In this document: piece by piece, positions 1-13,000 of the stretch | Layout of the letters: each line of letters opens with the position of its first letter | How positions within the stretch are numbered: position 1 is the stretch's first letter | From: Ptychodera flava | Lineage: Eukaryota; Hemichordata; Enteropneusta; Ptychoderidae | Assembly (NCBI RefSeq): GCF_041260155.1 | Contig: NC_091929.1 | Span: 44,932,244-44,996,243, forward strand | Length of the DNA stretch: 64,000 nt | Direction: 5' to 3' | Position numbers and translations under genes: made by a program | The notes under the pieces: generated by a model | Told to the model about the DNA's origin: nothing | Databases searched by the model: none | What the model saw: only the letters and a program-made list of their open reading frames with translations

Positions 1-417
1 TAGAAATAGGCCTAAAAGTTAATAATCAAGATGATAAAACCATTTGAAAATTGAAAATTAGCTCCATTTCGATTTTCTTTTTTGAAAATGCAAATTGGTT
101 TATTGGTTGGCCGAATTGTGCCACGGATTGTAATTTAAGTTTATAAATGCTGTACACAACACATTGAAAATTTGCATTGATTATAAATTTAGCAAATGTG
201 ACCCTCTCCAGACTAAGTTTGCTGAATGTGACCCTCCTCAATGGCAGGTTTAAAAATGACCCTCCCCAATTTCCCAAGCCTGATGCGTTCCATAATGACT
301 GAACCTCCCTTACGAAGGAGTGAGGGGCGACTAGTTACTGCTTTGGCAAAATTGCAAACGGCGAAGAATTAAAACTACATGTACTTTAGTATACGCCCTT
401 GCGGCCGCGCCTCAATT

Positions 418-606
418 AAAGGTATACTGTCACCTGTTCCAATTTTGCCACAGTTACCATGGAAAGAGAAAATCTAGCCAATCACAGATTTTAAGCGGGT
501 GGCCGCTTTTTAAAAATAGCGCCCTCACATGGGCATTTTGAATACCAAGGAACGCCCCTTTGACCATTTATGGGCATATTTAGATTACAGGTGACTGTAT
601 ACTTTT
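418..606. mobile_element. Short inverted-repeat element (MITE-like)
   Basis: The ends aaaggtatactgtcacctgt and acaggtgactgtatactttt are inverted copies of each other. The body of about 150 bp has no coding capacity. Confidence 0.55.
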
Positions 607-1048
607 ATGGCTATGACTTATTTCGAGTGCTTGATGTCTACGATAGCAACTTCTTGACATAATAATTTGTAATGTAAACAATTTCATTCTTCGATGTGTC
701 TATTCGGTATGCAGTACAACTGTACAGCCTACACATTCTCTGTGCCTGGTACTGCTTATGGATGCTACTTATCTCTGCTGACCTAACTGTCGTGTCAGAC
801 TCGAAACAGGAACGAGTCAATAATATCATAAGTTTAATTCATCCTGAAAACCACGTCTCAGATTTCTCGACTTTCACTACTAAAGTGTCCTTCTTATATT
901 TACGGAATTTAGTCGGCATTTTTCGTTAAAACGTCCGGTTTCACTGTAATATTACACCGGCTTACAAAAGTATCCAGCGAATACACATTCGGGAATCCCC
1001 TTATGCCACTGCTCAGATCCAAAGGGTCTCATTATTTTATGTTCCTTT

Positions 1049-1206
1049 GTTGAAACCTATTATTGCAAGATGCGAGGTATGATGATATTCAAATATGCAG
1101 ATTACATTAATGAGCATTGTTTCGGTATTAAAATTCTATGCTAATGATCCTTAATCAATGTGGAATATTCATGTACCTCGGATCTTGCATTGTATAGTTG
1201 AAACAG
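1049..1206. mobile_element. Short inverted-repeat element (hairpin)
   Basis: Arms of about 43 bases: tgttgaaacctattattgca onward pairs with a right arm ending tgcattgtatagttgaaaca. The middle is AT-rich. Confidence 0.5.
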
Positions 1207-2810
1207 CGGATTTACGAAAACAAAGTTGGCGAGACTGAGTAATACAGGGCCCTCACTAAACAGTTGTATGTTTCAACACTATCTTAGGGAGTATGCTTTC
1301 ATTTCCACATCAAGGAAAGCACCCTCAGGTAGGCACAGATTATTGCATTGATGAGGTTGTAGTTCAGTGTTCTTCAGCAGTGCAAAATGTATATGTACTT
1401 CCGACCACCTCAGTGGTTCAGTAAGGGTGAGCATGACGCATTGCAAACGCCGCAAATGACAAATGTACTGCCACAATCAAATACCCCACACCCCTGTACT
1501 CACAATCACCTTAATCCTACTTCGGTTGCTTCACAGATCCCATAACACTCAGGATTGGTTTCGTATCCAAACAACGATCACCTCAATTTGATTCAATTTT
1601 AAATTTATTTCAAACTTAAAAACGTCCATAAGGGAGAGAAAAATAATAAATCCTAAAAAAAATGACATAAAAGCAATAGTAAAAATACAATAAGTGGGCT
1701 TGAGGTTCGTTAAAACGCATGTCACTGGCAACAAATCAAGACATTATTAGTTAATCGATTATCGATTAATCGATTAATCAAGACATTATTAGTTTCCACT
1801 AACATTGTACGCTGTTCTTCTTCTTAAAACCGAGAGACAATTTACTGAATGGTTAAGAAACACCTTAGGGACACCAATGTATCTTAGATAGCCAAATGCA
1901 TTATGGGGACATACAATTCAACTGCGAATAGCGCTGACATTAAGAAGCACAAGAAATACAATGTAATGTTATTACAAAACGTATGAAAAAAAGACGAGAT
2001 TCAACATCAACAGAACATGAGTAAACTTTTCCTAGAAGCATGTTAGCCCTGCCACACAGGGCTCTACGTTGCCTTAGAATGTCTTCGTCGTCACATAATT
2101 CTTATGTGAAAATTAAATATGACCCAGATCAAACAAACTTTGGAACAAATTCAAGAGAAACACCGCTCAGCTTGACTGATGGAACAGTCGATTTGAAAAC
2201 TTTGACCCACTGACAATTTGTTTTAAGGTTGCAAGTTTTAACATATCTCGACGTTGAGTAAACACGGTTGCTACGCCCTAGGTCAGATCACGATATCCTT
2301 GAGCGTGTACATTTCCGTTTGCGTTTTTATCTTTACAACTCCAGTTGAAGGCAAATCTTTGTTCAAGAAAATGTGAAGTTATATTTTGAAATTACACAAG
2401 AAGGAAGTAAACCGTCCAAATATAAATGAAATCGAATAGATCAATCAGCACGCCTTTGTTGTTTGTTTGTCTTTCTCAAAAATAGAAAAATATACATATT
2501 TGCAGAGTCAAGATTCTATAACATTTTTACTTTGCTTCCTCTCACAGTCAATCACCCAGCATATGCTAATTACTTACCCTCGTTCACGACTGTGTCATCA
2601 TAAAAGAACTTATAATTACTAACCGTAATTAAAAGAACATTTTTCGGTGATATACTTCTTAAGTTTTATACAATATGCCGGAGTTATCAGTTGACACTTA
2701 CAAATGTATTTCGAATAGTTTTTGATGGGCCTATCATTACTATAGACTTAAAGAACATCGAGAGTCCGAGGTTACATAAAGGAACTAAAAGTCAGATTTT
2801 CAACAAGCGT

Positions 2811-2817
2811 GTATAAA
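2811..2817 (+). promoter_or_regulatory. Candidate TATA box of gene A
   Basis: TATAAAA 61 bases before the chosen start codon would give a 5' leader of about 35-40 nt. No matching TATA box was found at the same spacing in B or C, so this is tentative. Confidence 0.35.
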
Positions 2818-2877
2818 ACTTGGGGAAACTGGTGTTACTACCATAAGATATTTGAGCGGTGCGACAAAGAGTCAAAC

Positions 2878-5800
2878 ATGACCTGTGGGATAATGCGAAT
2901 TATGTTAGTCCCCAGCATCGCTCTGCTTGTGTGTTTTGTCTCGTGTTGTGTTGGCAGGACTGCTGAGGAATGGAAGACACGGGTTGTGTATCAGGTACGT
3001 TGTCAGAAATTTCTTGATAAAAAGTCAATTTGAAAGACGATGATATAGAGTTGGGCATGGTGCAATTCCTGAATGAAACTGAACAGTACTCAGCTTAACT
3101 CTGGTGGAACAAAAAAGCGGGGTTTTAGACTGGATAAGGGACGAGATATCGGAACGAATTTAGCCATCGTTAACCATCTAGAATATGTTTGAAATCTTAC
3201 ATTCAGATTACACTTAACCTTGGTTATCTTTAAGTGAACGAGGAAATGACGTTATTACGGAAAAATATCAAATTTTCAACTTCGTTCATTGCCAAGTAAT
3301 CCTATATAAGAACTAAATGTTTTCAAGGACCACTTGTTTCTATGTGACGACAATTTTCAAACTAAAGAATTTCTGAGTGGATATGATGCCAAAATGTCAG
3401 TTAGTACTTGGGTGTAGTACGGTTTTGAGCATGTGCACCGAGTACTTAGACTACACTAGAATATGCCGGTGACGACGAAAGAAGTTTGCAAAGCTTGCTA
3501 AAGGATGCGCTGTGACACGTTATTATCCAGGAAAAGTTTTACCATAAAAACAATGTGAAGTAAATAATGTATGGTTTTCGACTTATAACACTCCGTGTCA
3601 TTCGGTCCGGTTTACTGATGGCATGGACAATCTTTGAGTGCTACCATTTATTCAAACTCACGTTTTCTTGTCATTATTTCTCAAGGACGAGAACTTGAAA
3701 CTTCTCTCTTTGTCATATCCAGTTTTCCCTACAAGACCAAAGTGTGCAGTTCAGGGGTCGCTTGCGAATGGCTAGACTTTGATAAAAAATGTTGCTCAGG
3801 CTTTTGTGATTCTATGCCAAAGTTTGACATGGAATATTATACATCAAATAAGTTTCGGTTGGTATTCGACAAACTTATCAGCGACTGGTGCTCCGGCCAC
3901 TTGACTCCATAAATCACTAAAGTACCTCCTCGTTGTGTGAATTTACATACCTTATCATGCGCTCAGCGAGTGTCGTAGTTTCTTTTATCTTGATTTACGA
4001 CCTTATCATATGTGGAACTCCAGACAACCCAAAAATCCCTTACAAATCTATGAATTCGTATTATCCTTTATTTTATAAATTGTGAGGAATTATGAACAAA
4101 TCAGTCCATGCAAGCTGTTCGCAACTTCCTTAAGTCTTGTAAATTCCCGGGCACACTTACTGCATCAGTTGTTTCACTTCTCCTTCCTCTCAGCTATAAG
4201 GCTCAACCCATAGAGGTCATTTTATCTTAATTAAATCTTACAAATGTCCTCTCCTCTTGATAATGTCAATACACATTCTATAACACTTAATCGAGTCGTA
4301 TTCCCTGCCTTGAGGCCAAAGACTACTAGTAATTTCTAATTCCTTCTCTCTACCTGGCTCCCACTGATCATAAAAATTGCTCACCAATAGTTCCAGCCAG
4401 CACTTGCAAAAAAAAAAAAAACTTCGCCACCACAAATCACGTAAAAACTTGTAAAAAGCGTTTTCCGCACAAGTTCGTCAGCTTCCCTGGAAAAATCGAA
4501 AATAGCGTGTATGTAATGTGTCGTTTATCTCCGACATTCTCACAATTCCGGTCAACTATCATCATACAAGTACGCCATAATTGAGCAATAATGTACCCCC
4601 GGACCATAATGGACGAACGGAAACTTTGCACACATAATGTACGAGTAAAATGAAAAAAATTGCTTGGGTCCATTATGGGCCAGGAGGGTGTACATTATTG
4701 CTATAATTTATAGCTTTGGCAATGCCTTGGAATCTTTTAATGCAAAAGACATCTTGGGTTATAATGTTGAAAAATCGGATACATTGTCAGTATAATCCGA
4801 GGGATGACGTCACAAATTCACTGGTATTGACAAAGCTTTAATATAATAACAAATATATCTTTGTGTATTTCTTTGTTCGGACATACTTGTACATAACGAT
4901 ATTTTATCACGTTCTGCGGTCCTATGATGAAGGAACAAAACAGCGCCATCAATCGACCAAGTCTGTATGGATTTTTCACACGTTTTTGCTGTGTTTTGTC
5001 AGAAATGTTTCTTACTGGCAAATGTTAGAGATTTATCATTCACGGATGGTTTACTTGTCATTTTATGCCGGTACAATATTCTCGGAAATCACAAAGTTTT
5101 GATATACCTGTTTCCCATTCTGTATTTTCCCATCTCATCTATCAATTGTTTGTCTCATCGAATTTTTCTGTAAAATGAACACCACACGCTGACGAAGTCG
5201 CCGTAATATGAAAAATTTCCTCACATGAGATAAATTCGGTCAAAATTTTGTGAATTAACTTACTTCGTTTTCGTTCTGTTTAGATTGTTATAGATCGCTT
5301 TGCACACACAAGTGAATCACCAGCCCGGCAGTGCACAGATACGTCTCGATATTGTGGCGGTACCTTGAAAGGAATCGAAAGAAACCTTGATTACATCACA
5401 AACTTGGGTGAGTAAAATGCATTATGTTAGCCATACCGTTTAAGCATTTCAACTCACCGTTTTCTATAAAATTTTTGTGCTCGAGAAAGATCAAAAATGT
5501 AAAACTAGAAGGAAAAAAATGTTTGAACATGTTGTTGAAATAATCACTGATATTTGCTTTCGAGTAAAGCGAATTTCTAGTTATAGAAATGACATAAGTA
5601 TATAGACTATGTTTAAAATGACAAGAAGACAGTTTCAAGTATATGAACAGATGAACACAAAACATTTCTTGTAGCACGTTCCATCTTCTATCTATCACTG
5701 TTCCTTCTTTCCTGTTTTATTGCCTTTAGTCACTGAACGTTTGCATCAAAATATTCGTAGCTCCTATCTCGAGACATATTTGTCACGTCAGGTTTTCCCT

Positions 5801-8800
5801 TCGCCTGTACTAATTTCTGTACACTGTGAAATGATCTTCCGCAGCTTTGTAAAACAATCACATTGAATTCTCTGTGGTCTTTTCAAAGGTTTTGCCTTCT
5901 GTTTCAATTGCTACAGGTGCAAATGCGATACTTATCTCTCCGTTTGTGCTGAATACGAACTCGAGTAACTCTGCTGGTTACCATGGTAAATGGCCCCTAG
6001 ACATCTACACGATCAACCCCAGTTTTGGTTCAAGTCAAGATATGGCTGAGTTGGTCAGCGCGTGTCATGAGCGCGACGTATGGGTTATGGCAGATCTGTA
6101 AGTCGGTTTGTTTTTGTCAGAAAGAAAGCAGCGTTGCCTTTTTGTAGAATTAAGGGGTTCAGGCAGAAGAAAGGACGTACACACTTCACCTCTCTACGAA
6201 TTTCTGAAATGTCGTTCACTGCCTTACACTGAACAACAAAGGACAAAGTTATAAACAGGTTGAGCAGACATGTGTATTCGGGCTACCTTCACTGGCTGGG
6301 TTGTCTTTTCTATATAAACACGATATTGACCGAAGAATGATCATAATGTGACGATTAACGATTCATTTTGATAATTAATAATGCAGACAGAGTTAAATAC
6401 GATGACAGAAAGACAGAAAGAGAGAGTTAAATGACAGGGCAACACATGCAATTTCTTGAAGGTGTCACTCTTATACCGATTCTGTGTTTTGTGTGTCTTA
6501 TTGTGGCTCCGTAAATTCTTGAAGAAACTAACTGAATGAAGAATGCAACAACATAATGTAGTATTGGTGGCATGGATGCACAATTATTATTTGAAATGAT
6601 CTCGTGCAAGATATTTTCTTGTAAGACATGGGGAGATATTATTCATTGAAATATTATCGACATTTTTTTCTTATTTGACCAACAGAATTATCCGTCACAT
6701 GGGTTATCTAGATGGTTGCTCGCCATCGTTATGTACTCAACCAGATGAAGATAGTTTCAGCAAATTCACACCTTTTGATCAGCTTGACCATTACGTTGAT
6801 TACAGTGTAAGTTTCCCACAGTCACAATACTGCGTCTGTACCGCGTCAGGATTTAGCGTTACAATATGTTTTAAACCGGATTTTCAAAATTCTTTCGGAT
6901 CACGATGTTATATTTTTTGCTTTTTATTTATAATTAAAGACGTTGAACAAATGTCTTCAGGTCTAATCACTGCATACATGTTTGTTTTTACAATCTGTTT
7001 GAATGAATCAAAGTATATTTAACTTCTGTAATAGAATGCGCCAACAGCGGACAGGTAGTTGGACTTTCAAATTTTACAATACATTTTTGCTCTATCATTT
7101 GTTAGGGCTCATTTTGAGGTTCATTGAGTAAGGTTTTAACTGTCTGCTTTTTTCAAAAAAAATCAACAATTCTATTTTTATCCACAGTGCTATCACAGGG
7201 ATGTTTGCCATTTTGAATTTAAAGTGTCGGTAGATATTTAGAGGTTATTACGAAATATCGCCTGTTCCTGCAAGACGAAGTCGAGTGTCTTACGCAGTAA
7301 AAATGACACGAATGCTCAGATACGATGCAGGGAACAGGCGATATTGGGTAATAACCAATTAACCATATACCCATCCGTAAAATTTACAATGATGAGAAAA
7401 ACCTTAAAGTTTGAGGCTTTACTTACATTTCGCCACGCGCAAAAATATTGAAATATTTGTGTGAACAGGCTTCTTTCATAAATTATATACGAAAAAGCCT
7501 ACACCCCAATGAACATCATGAGAAACGATACCGGGATTCAAGTACAGTCGAACGAGAGGAACGTTTCCAGGTGCAATGTGTTATTACAATCATTTCCGGT
7601 AAGCTTTCCTCTCCTTTAAATCTCTCTCGATTTCGATCGCACTCCATCGTCCTACGGAGTCCGGAGAGGTGGCCATTTGTTTGTTTACACTGAGAGTTGC
7701 CATGTCAACAGGTGTCGCGCACGCGACATCGCTGTCACGCCTCGCACTCACTTCCTGTTTGGAGATTGACCTGTCAGTGCGAAAGCTAGAAAATTTGCAA
7801 GAGCTTGCCTAAAATATTACAAGAACTTTAACGGAATAACCAAGGAAAACATTACAAGAGTCAACATATTATTCCCAATACTCTTGTTCTTCAATGCATT
7901 TAATTGTTTATGTCGACAACGCCGCATTGAAGGTGAGAGCGGCAGCCATCTTGTTTGTTTACTTTGTTTACTATAAAATTGAAAATGTAGTTTGGGAACA
8001 CTACGAAGCGATGTCGCCGACGCGTAAAAATTGAAAGGCTACGAGGAACACGGGTATTTATGTTTAAATACGGAAGTCTTGTAATGTTTTCCCATGGTTT
8101 TCCTATTAAAGTTCTCGTATTTCTTTGGGCCAAGCTCTAGCAAACATTCTGCCGTTCGCATGGCGCCGGCACTTTGCACGGTCTACCCCCGAACAGGTAG
8201 TGAGCGCGTGGCGTGACAGTGATGTCGCGCGTGCGACGACTGTTGACATGGCAACTCTCAGGGTAAACAAGCAAAATGGCGGCCCCTCTCCGCGCGAGCT
8301 CTGTGCCGTACGACGATCGAGCGCGTTTGAAAAAAAGCTGAGAACAGTTTTTGATCGGTTACTATTGTAATAGCATATTGCACCTTGAAATGTTCCTCCT
8401 GTATGACGATTTTTGAATTCCGGTGCCTTTCTTCTTGGGGTTCATTGAGATACCGAGGACTTGCAGCGATGTCGCGCGTGATGTTTACTTCGTCCCATAC
8501 CTTATGAATGAAGCCTGTTCACATAAATATTCCGATATTTATGCGCAAGGCGTAATAAAGTAAAGCCTCAAAATGTGAGGTTTTTCAAACTATTAGTAAA
8601 ATTATGGGCATGGGTATATGATAAATCGGTTATTTAAGCAATTAAATCACACCCAGCGATGGTATACCACGAGATTTTGACCAGTTCACGACATATATGC
8701 ACTCGCTATCGCTCGTGCATATATGAAGTGAAATGGTCAAAGTCGAGTGGTATACCATCGCTGGGTGTGATTTATTGCTATTATATCATAACAGTATATT

Positions 8801-9989
8801 GAAATTCTGGCATGGAATGTCATAAAAGGACTTTTCCTCAAGCCGAGAGCCAGTGCGCATGCCAGCCGTGGTATATCGCCAATATACCACGGTTCTTTTC
8901 GCGTCTCGACCAATCAGATCGCTGTATTTGCACCATCAATATACTGGTATGATATAGTAACCAATATCGCCTGTTCCTTGTGTCGTATCAGTATTCGTGT
9001 TATTAGTGCTGCGTCAGACACGGGACGAAGTCGAGTGTCTGACGCAGCACAAATGACACTCATGCTGATACGACACAAGGAACAGGCGATATTGGGTAAT
9101 AACCTCAAATTATTAGTTTATCAAGCAACATATTTTGCATGGTGACCCCTGATTTTTATTCGTGATTTCGAAAGGAAGTGATTAAAACCTGCAGAAGGGA
9201 AAGTTTCGGCAAAAGTTTAAGTTAAGTTTAAGTCTTTCAATTTCGAGGCGCGCACAACCTAAATGTATGGTGTTTTATCTCTCATGTATACATCTCTGTG
9301 ATAACATGTCAAGGATCAATACTATCACGCTTTCCCAATGTATCATGTGCATAATGGCAATAAATTGTAATACCCTTATTCGATGAACTTCAATGTAAAC
9401 TTACCAAACTATCTCAACTTGACTTGTAGAATCTTGTATAACGAAATTCCTCTGCATAATTTTTGAATTGATCAGGAATGGGGAACTAGAGACTATCTGC
9501 CCAAACTGAATCACACAAACAGCTTCGTAAGGACTACACTCATCAACTGGATTCAAAGCCTGGTTTCGGATTATGATTTTGATGGTTTCCGCATCTCTGA
9601 CATCGACGACGTAAGTTTGGGGTTCAATGAGAACGTTGATAAAAATATCTGATGGCTTTCTTCAAGATTTGTATCAGACTTTGCAAGTATGTCACTGCTG
9701 TTTTATGTCAAACGTCACAGTACATGCAATATTGTACGCATGCGCTCTCCTGTACGCTCAGTAAAACTGTCGACTTCACAGAAAGAGCCTTTGAGAGACC
9801 CTAGGTCTAAAGTCAGATAGTAATGATTTCAGGGAAAATATGTAGTTTTAGCGTTTTCCTAATACAGGCTCTGTTTGAACTAGATTTGACAATGATAACG
9901 ATAAAAGGGTACATACATTCAATGTTTTACGATAATTTTGTCGGTTATCTGCCAGTCGTTGTTTTCGTTGTCTTTGCCGCGGTCCTCCG

Positions 9990-10020
<31 letters not shown>

Positions 10021-10028
10021 TTTTACGA

Positions 10029-10068
<40 letters not shown>

Positions 10069-13000
10069 TTTTACGACATGTATCAACATGTTTCTTGTGT
10101 ATTTTCATCATCTTCGTGTTCAGATACCGATAGAGTTTCTTGAAGAGCTGAACAACGCTGTCGATGTGTTCATCATCGGGCAAGCTAGCACTGAGATTAC
10201 TGAAGCAGCTGAACTGGCTTCCTACCAATCTATCTTGGACGCAGTTTTTGCCAATAACATGTACGATGCTCTCGACAATTTTTTTCGTAATTCTAAAGAC
10301 GGTGATGGTTATTATCTTATCCCAGACAGACTTTCTTTAGGGGTAGGTACTCACACTTGTTGACATAACATTAATATTCAAAAGCCATTCATTTTTAGAA
10401 TATTTTTCCTTGATCCCGTGCATGATGATACGTATCATTACAGATTTGTTACAATCTTAGAGTACATTACTTTTAGTTAATTAAAATAAACCACAAATAC
10501 CTGATAGTTTGTTCCTATGATTTTCCTATCTTTTTGCTAGCTCTGTACTGAAGGATTTGGCACACGTCATGCAACTGAGCTCGATAGTAGACGTTCATGC
10601 AACCTGCAAATCACATTGTTATATACATAAAATTAATGTAACATCACCTTGAAACGCACATTTTTGCTGCCATCGCGAAAAGTATTGCAATCGAATGATA
10701 AATTATCCTTACATTGACAACGTACACATACATATACGGATAGACTGCAAAGACGCATGATGGGCCATTTCTCTGCCGTTGTTATGTTTTTCGACGCAAA
10801 TGCGATATTTCTCAATTAAAAACAAATTTTTGTTTATTTTCACAGCAAGGACTGTTCAAGGATGCTTCTATTTTGGGAGGTTACATCGGCAACGATGTTG
10901 TTGGACGATTTCTCAGTAAGGATGACGACTTCACTGAGTTAAGAGGCGCTTTGGCGTATCTTCTGATGGCTGACGTAAGTTTTAAAGTTCCGTAATATAC
11001 AAGGAAGTTCATACAAAATCTTTGTTATTCGACGAGACTTTCATTTGATATTACGACAGTGATACGTTGGCCTTGAACATTCACTCGTAAAGGGTAGACT
11101 CTAAAATCGTGTGGTAAATTCTTAGACGTGCAATGGTACTCACCAACGGTAAACTATTTTTGTTTATTCTTCCTAAAACACTGGTAATGCCTTCAAATTT
11201 CTTTTTTAACTGTAGTGGATTCCGTTTATCTACTATGGGACAGAACAAGGGCGTGACTTTGAAAGCAGTGACGGTCATGAGTCCCTGTGGCCATACTACG
11301 TGCAAGAGAGGAATGTTTACAAGGTAAGTTGAACCATTCTCCAGATCAAAATGGTGTTAGATCATTCGTCAAATAAAAATAATAATGTCTAAATCGATAT
11401 CTTTGACAGCATACATGCACATGTTTTCCAATGCTGGCTACATACTTCCACGAAAATCGAAACAAGCGATCCAAAGTCATCAGAACTCAATTTCATATCA
11501 CGTTGAGAATTTTACACCGAATAAATATTATTGTAGCTATATATAGTCGTTTGCCCAACTTTAAATGACTGCCTTACTTCATCTTCTCGTACTTTGCGAA
11601 AGATAACTAAATACTAATGAGAAAATACATGCGATTTACCAACAAACGTTAAAGACCCTTTAGAATAAAATGCCAAATTCATTTTTGATGGTGGATAATA
11701 GGCAAGAGTTCACTAACGTTATCTTCTTTAATAATAATAATAATGCTCTTCGAACACGTAGAGCAAAATTTTATGTAACTTCTGAAAGCTTACAGCTATC
11801 ATCTTTTATTTTAGTGCTGCTGTCTCATGTGATGTGATTTGCATATAATACTGATTATTGCAGACAGATTCATAAGTAGAATTATGATCCTCATGTACGT
11901 ATAGCATCCTTAATACTCGCATACCCACCTTCATGCATATTGGCCTCGGTGTCGCTATTATTCTCTTACCTACATCCCCGTTTCCATGACATTGGGTGTG
12001 AAAATGGCCTTTTCTGCATTTATTGTAATAATGCCGATAACAATCACAAACCTCCAATATTTTACTTTGTCCATCATTCCAAACACCAGTTCATCTCAAC
12101 AATCTTGGAACATCGAAGAAATTTGTTCGGTACATCAGTCAGTGGTTATCAAGGTGTGGAGCATGTGGAATGTACATACTACAGAGGCGTCTATTCTTTC
12201 GCCAGGAAATCGGTAAGATTTTATGTTATGTTCTCGGATCTTTTTAACAACAATCTACCTGGGTAGAGAATCTGTAACATGGATAGAACAATCCGTTATC
12301 ATCGAACTGGAGTTCATGTTATTGGTTTTTATTTTCCCGATGTAAGCAATAATGCTGTAAAACTTAGTACTTCGGTTAATATCAGTAGGCCTGCTTAGCC
12401 AGCTTAGCCAGCCATGTGAAAGTAATTTTCTGTTTGTTTCTCACTCGCTAGTGTGATATGTTTAAGTGATTGCTGACCGAACACTCATGTTATGTTCCCT
12501 ATGGTAGAATGCGCCTCGATGACATACGTTCGGCTCGCACCTTTTCTGATCTACCGCTTGTGGGGCCTAAATCTAAAACTGTTCGAGAAAGACAAATTTT
12601 CACCGCCTTAGTTTTTTCAAATCTCGGTAAATTTGGGGAAATTTTCATCTTTGTACCAAAATTTGCACTGTGACGCCTAATTTTTATTCATGATTTTGAA
12701 AATGATTGCATGGTTAGAAGTATCCTATTCTAGAGGATAGTTTAAGCAAAAGTTTCAGTCTTTCAAATTCGAGGCGCATACTACCTTTAATAACAACATC
12801 TTTTGACGTAATTGGGCTAGCTTCTGACTGCACCATAACATGTAGGTGATTGTGATTCAGTTCTGTCTTTAATGATACAATGAGAGCCTTGTTTTCCTCG
12901 CATTTAGACATTCGTTATCATCACTAATGGCCGTTATAACTCGCAACCTGACGGACATCTGATAAGGCGTCATCCTTTTGAAAAGGAAACTGGTAAGTTG

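Larger units (their letters stand above)
1..2877. other. Upstream region of gene A
   Basis: No convincing gene. It holds two short inverted-repeat elements (418-606, 1049-1206) and a small direct repeat (aatcaagacattattagtt at about 1734-1752 and again at 1776-1794, with atcgatta units between). A TATAAAA lies at 2811-2817. Confidence 0.5.

Noticed and set aside
9593-9601. The neighbouring Asp (FRISD) acting as the nucleophile by a one-residue shift
   Set aside because: The GxRxD spacing is fixed in GH13 and the Arg aligns without gaps; the acid/base and third Asp are also absent, so activity would not be rescued.
9938-10123. Ser-rich N-terminal extension of gene A exon 6
   Set aside because: It comes from the (ATC)n microsatellite in the intron; the cag acceptor at 10121-10123 and the exon plan of B and D place the exon start at 10124.
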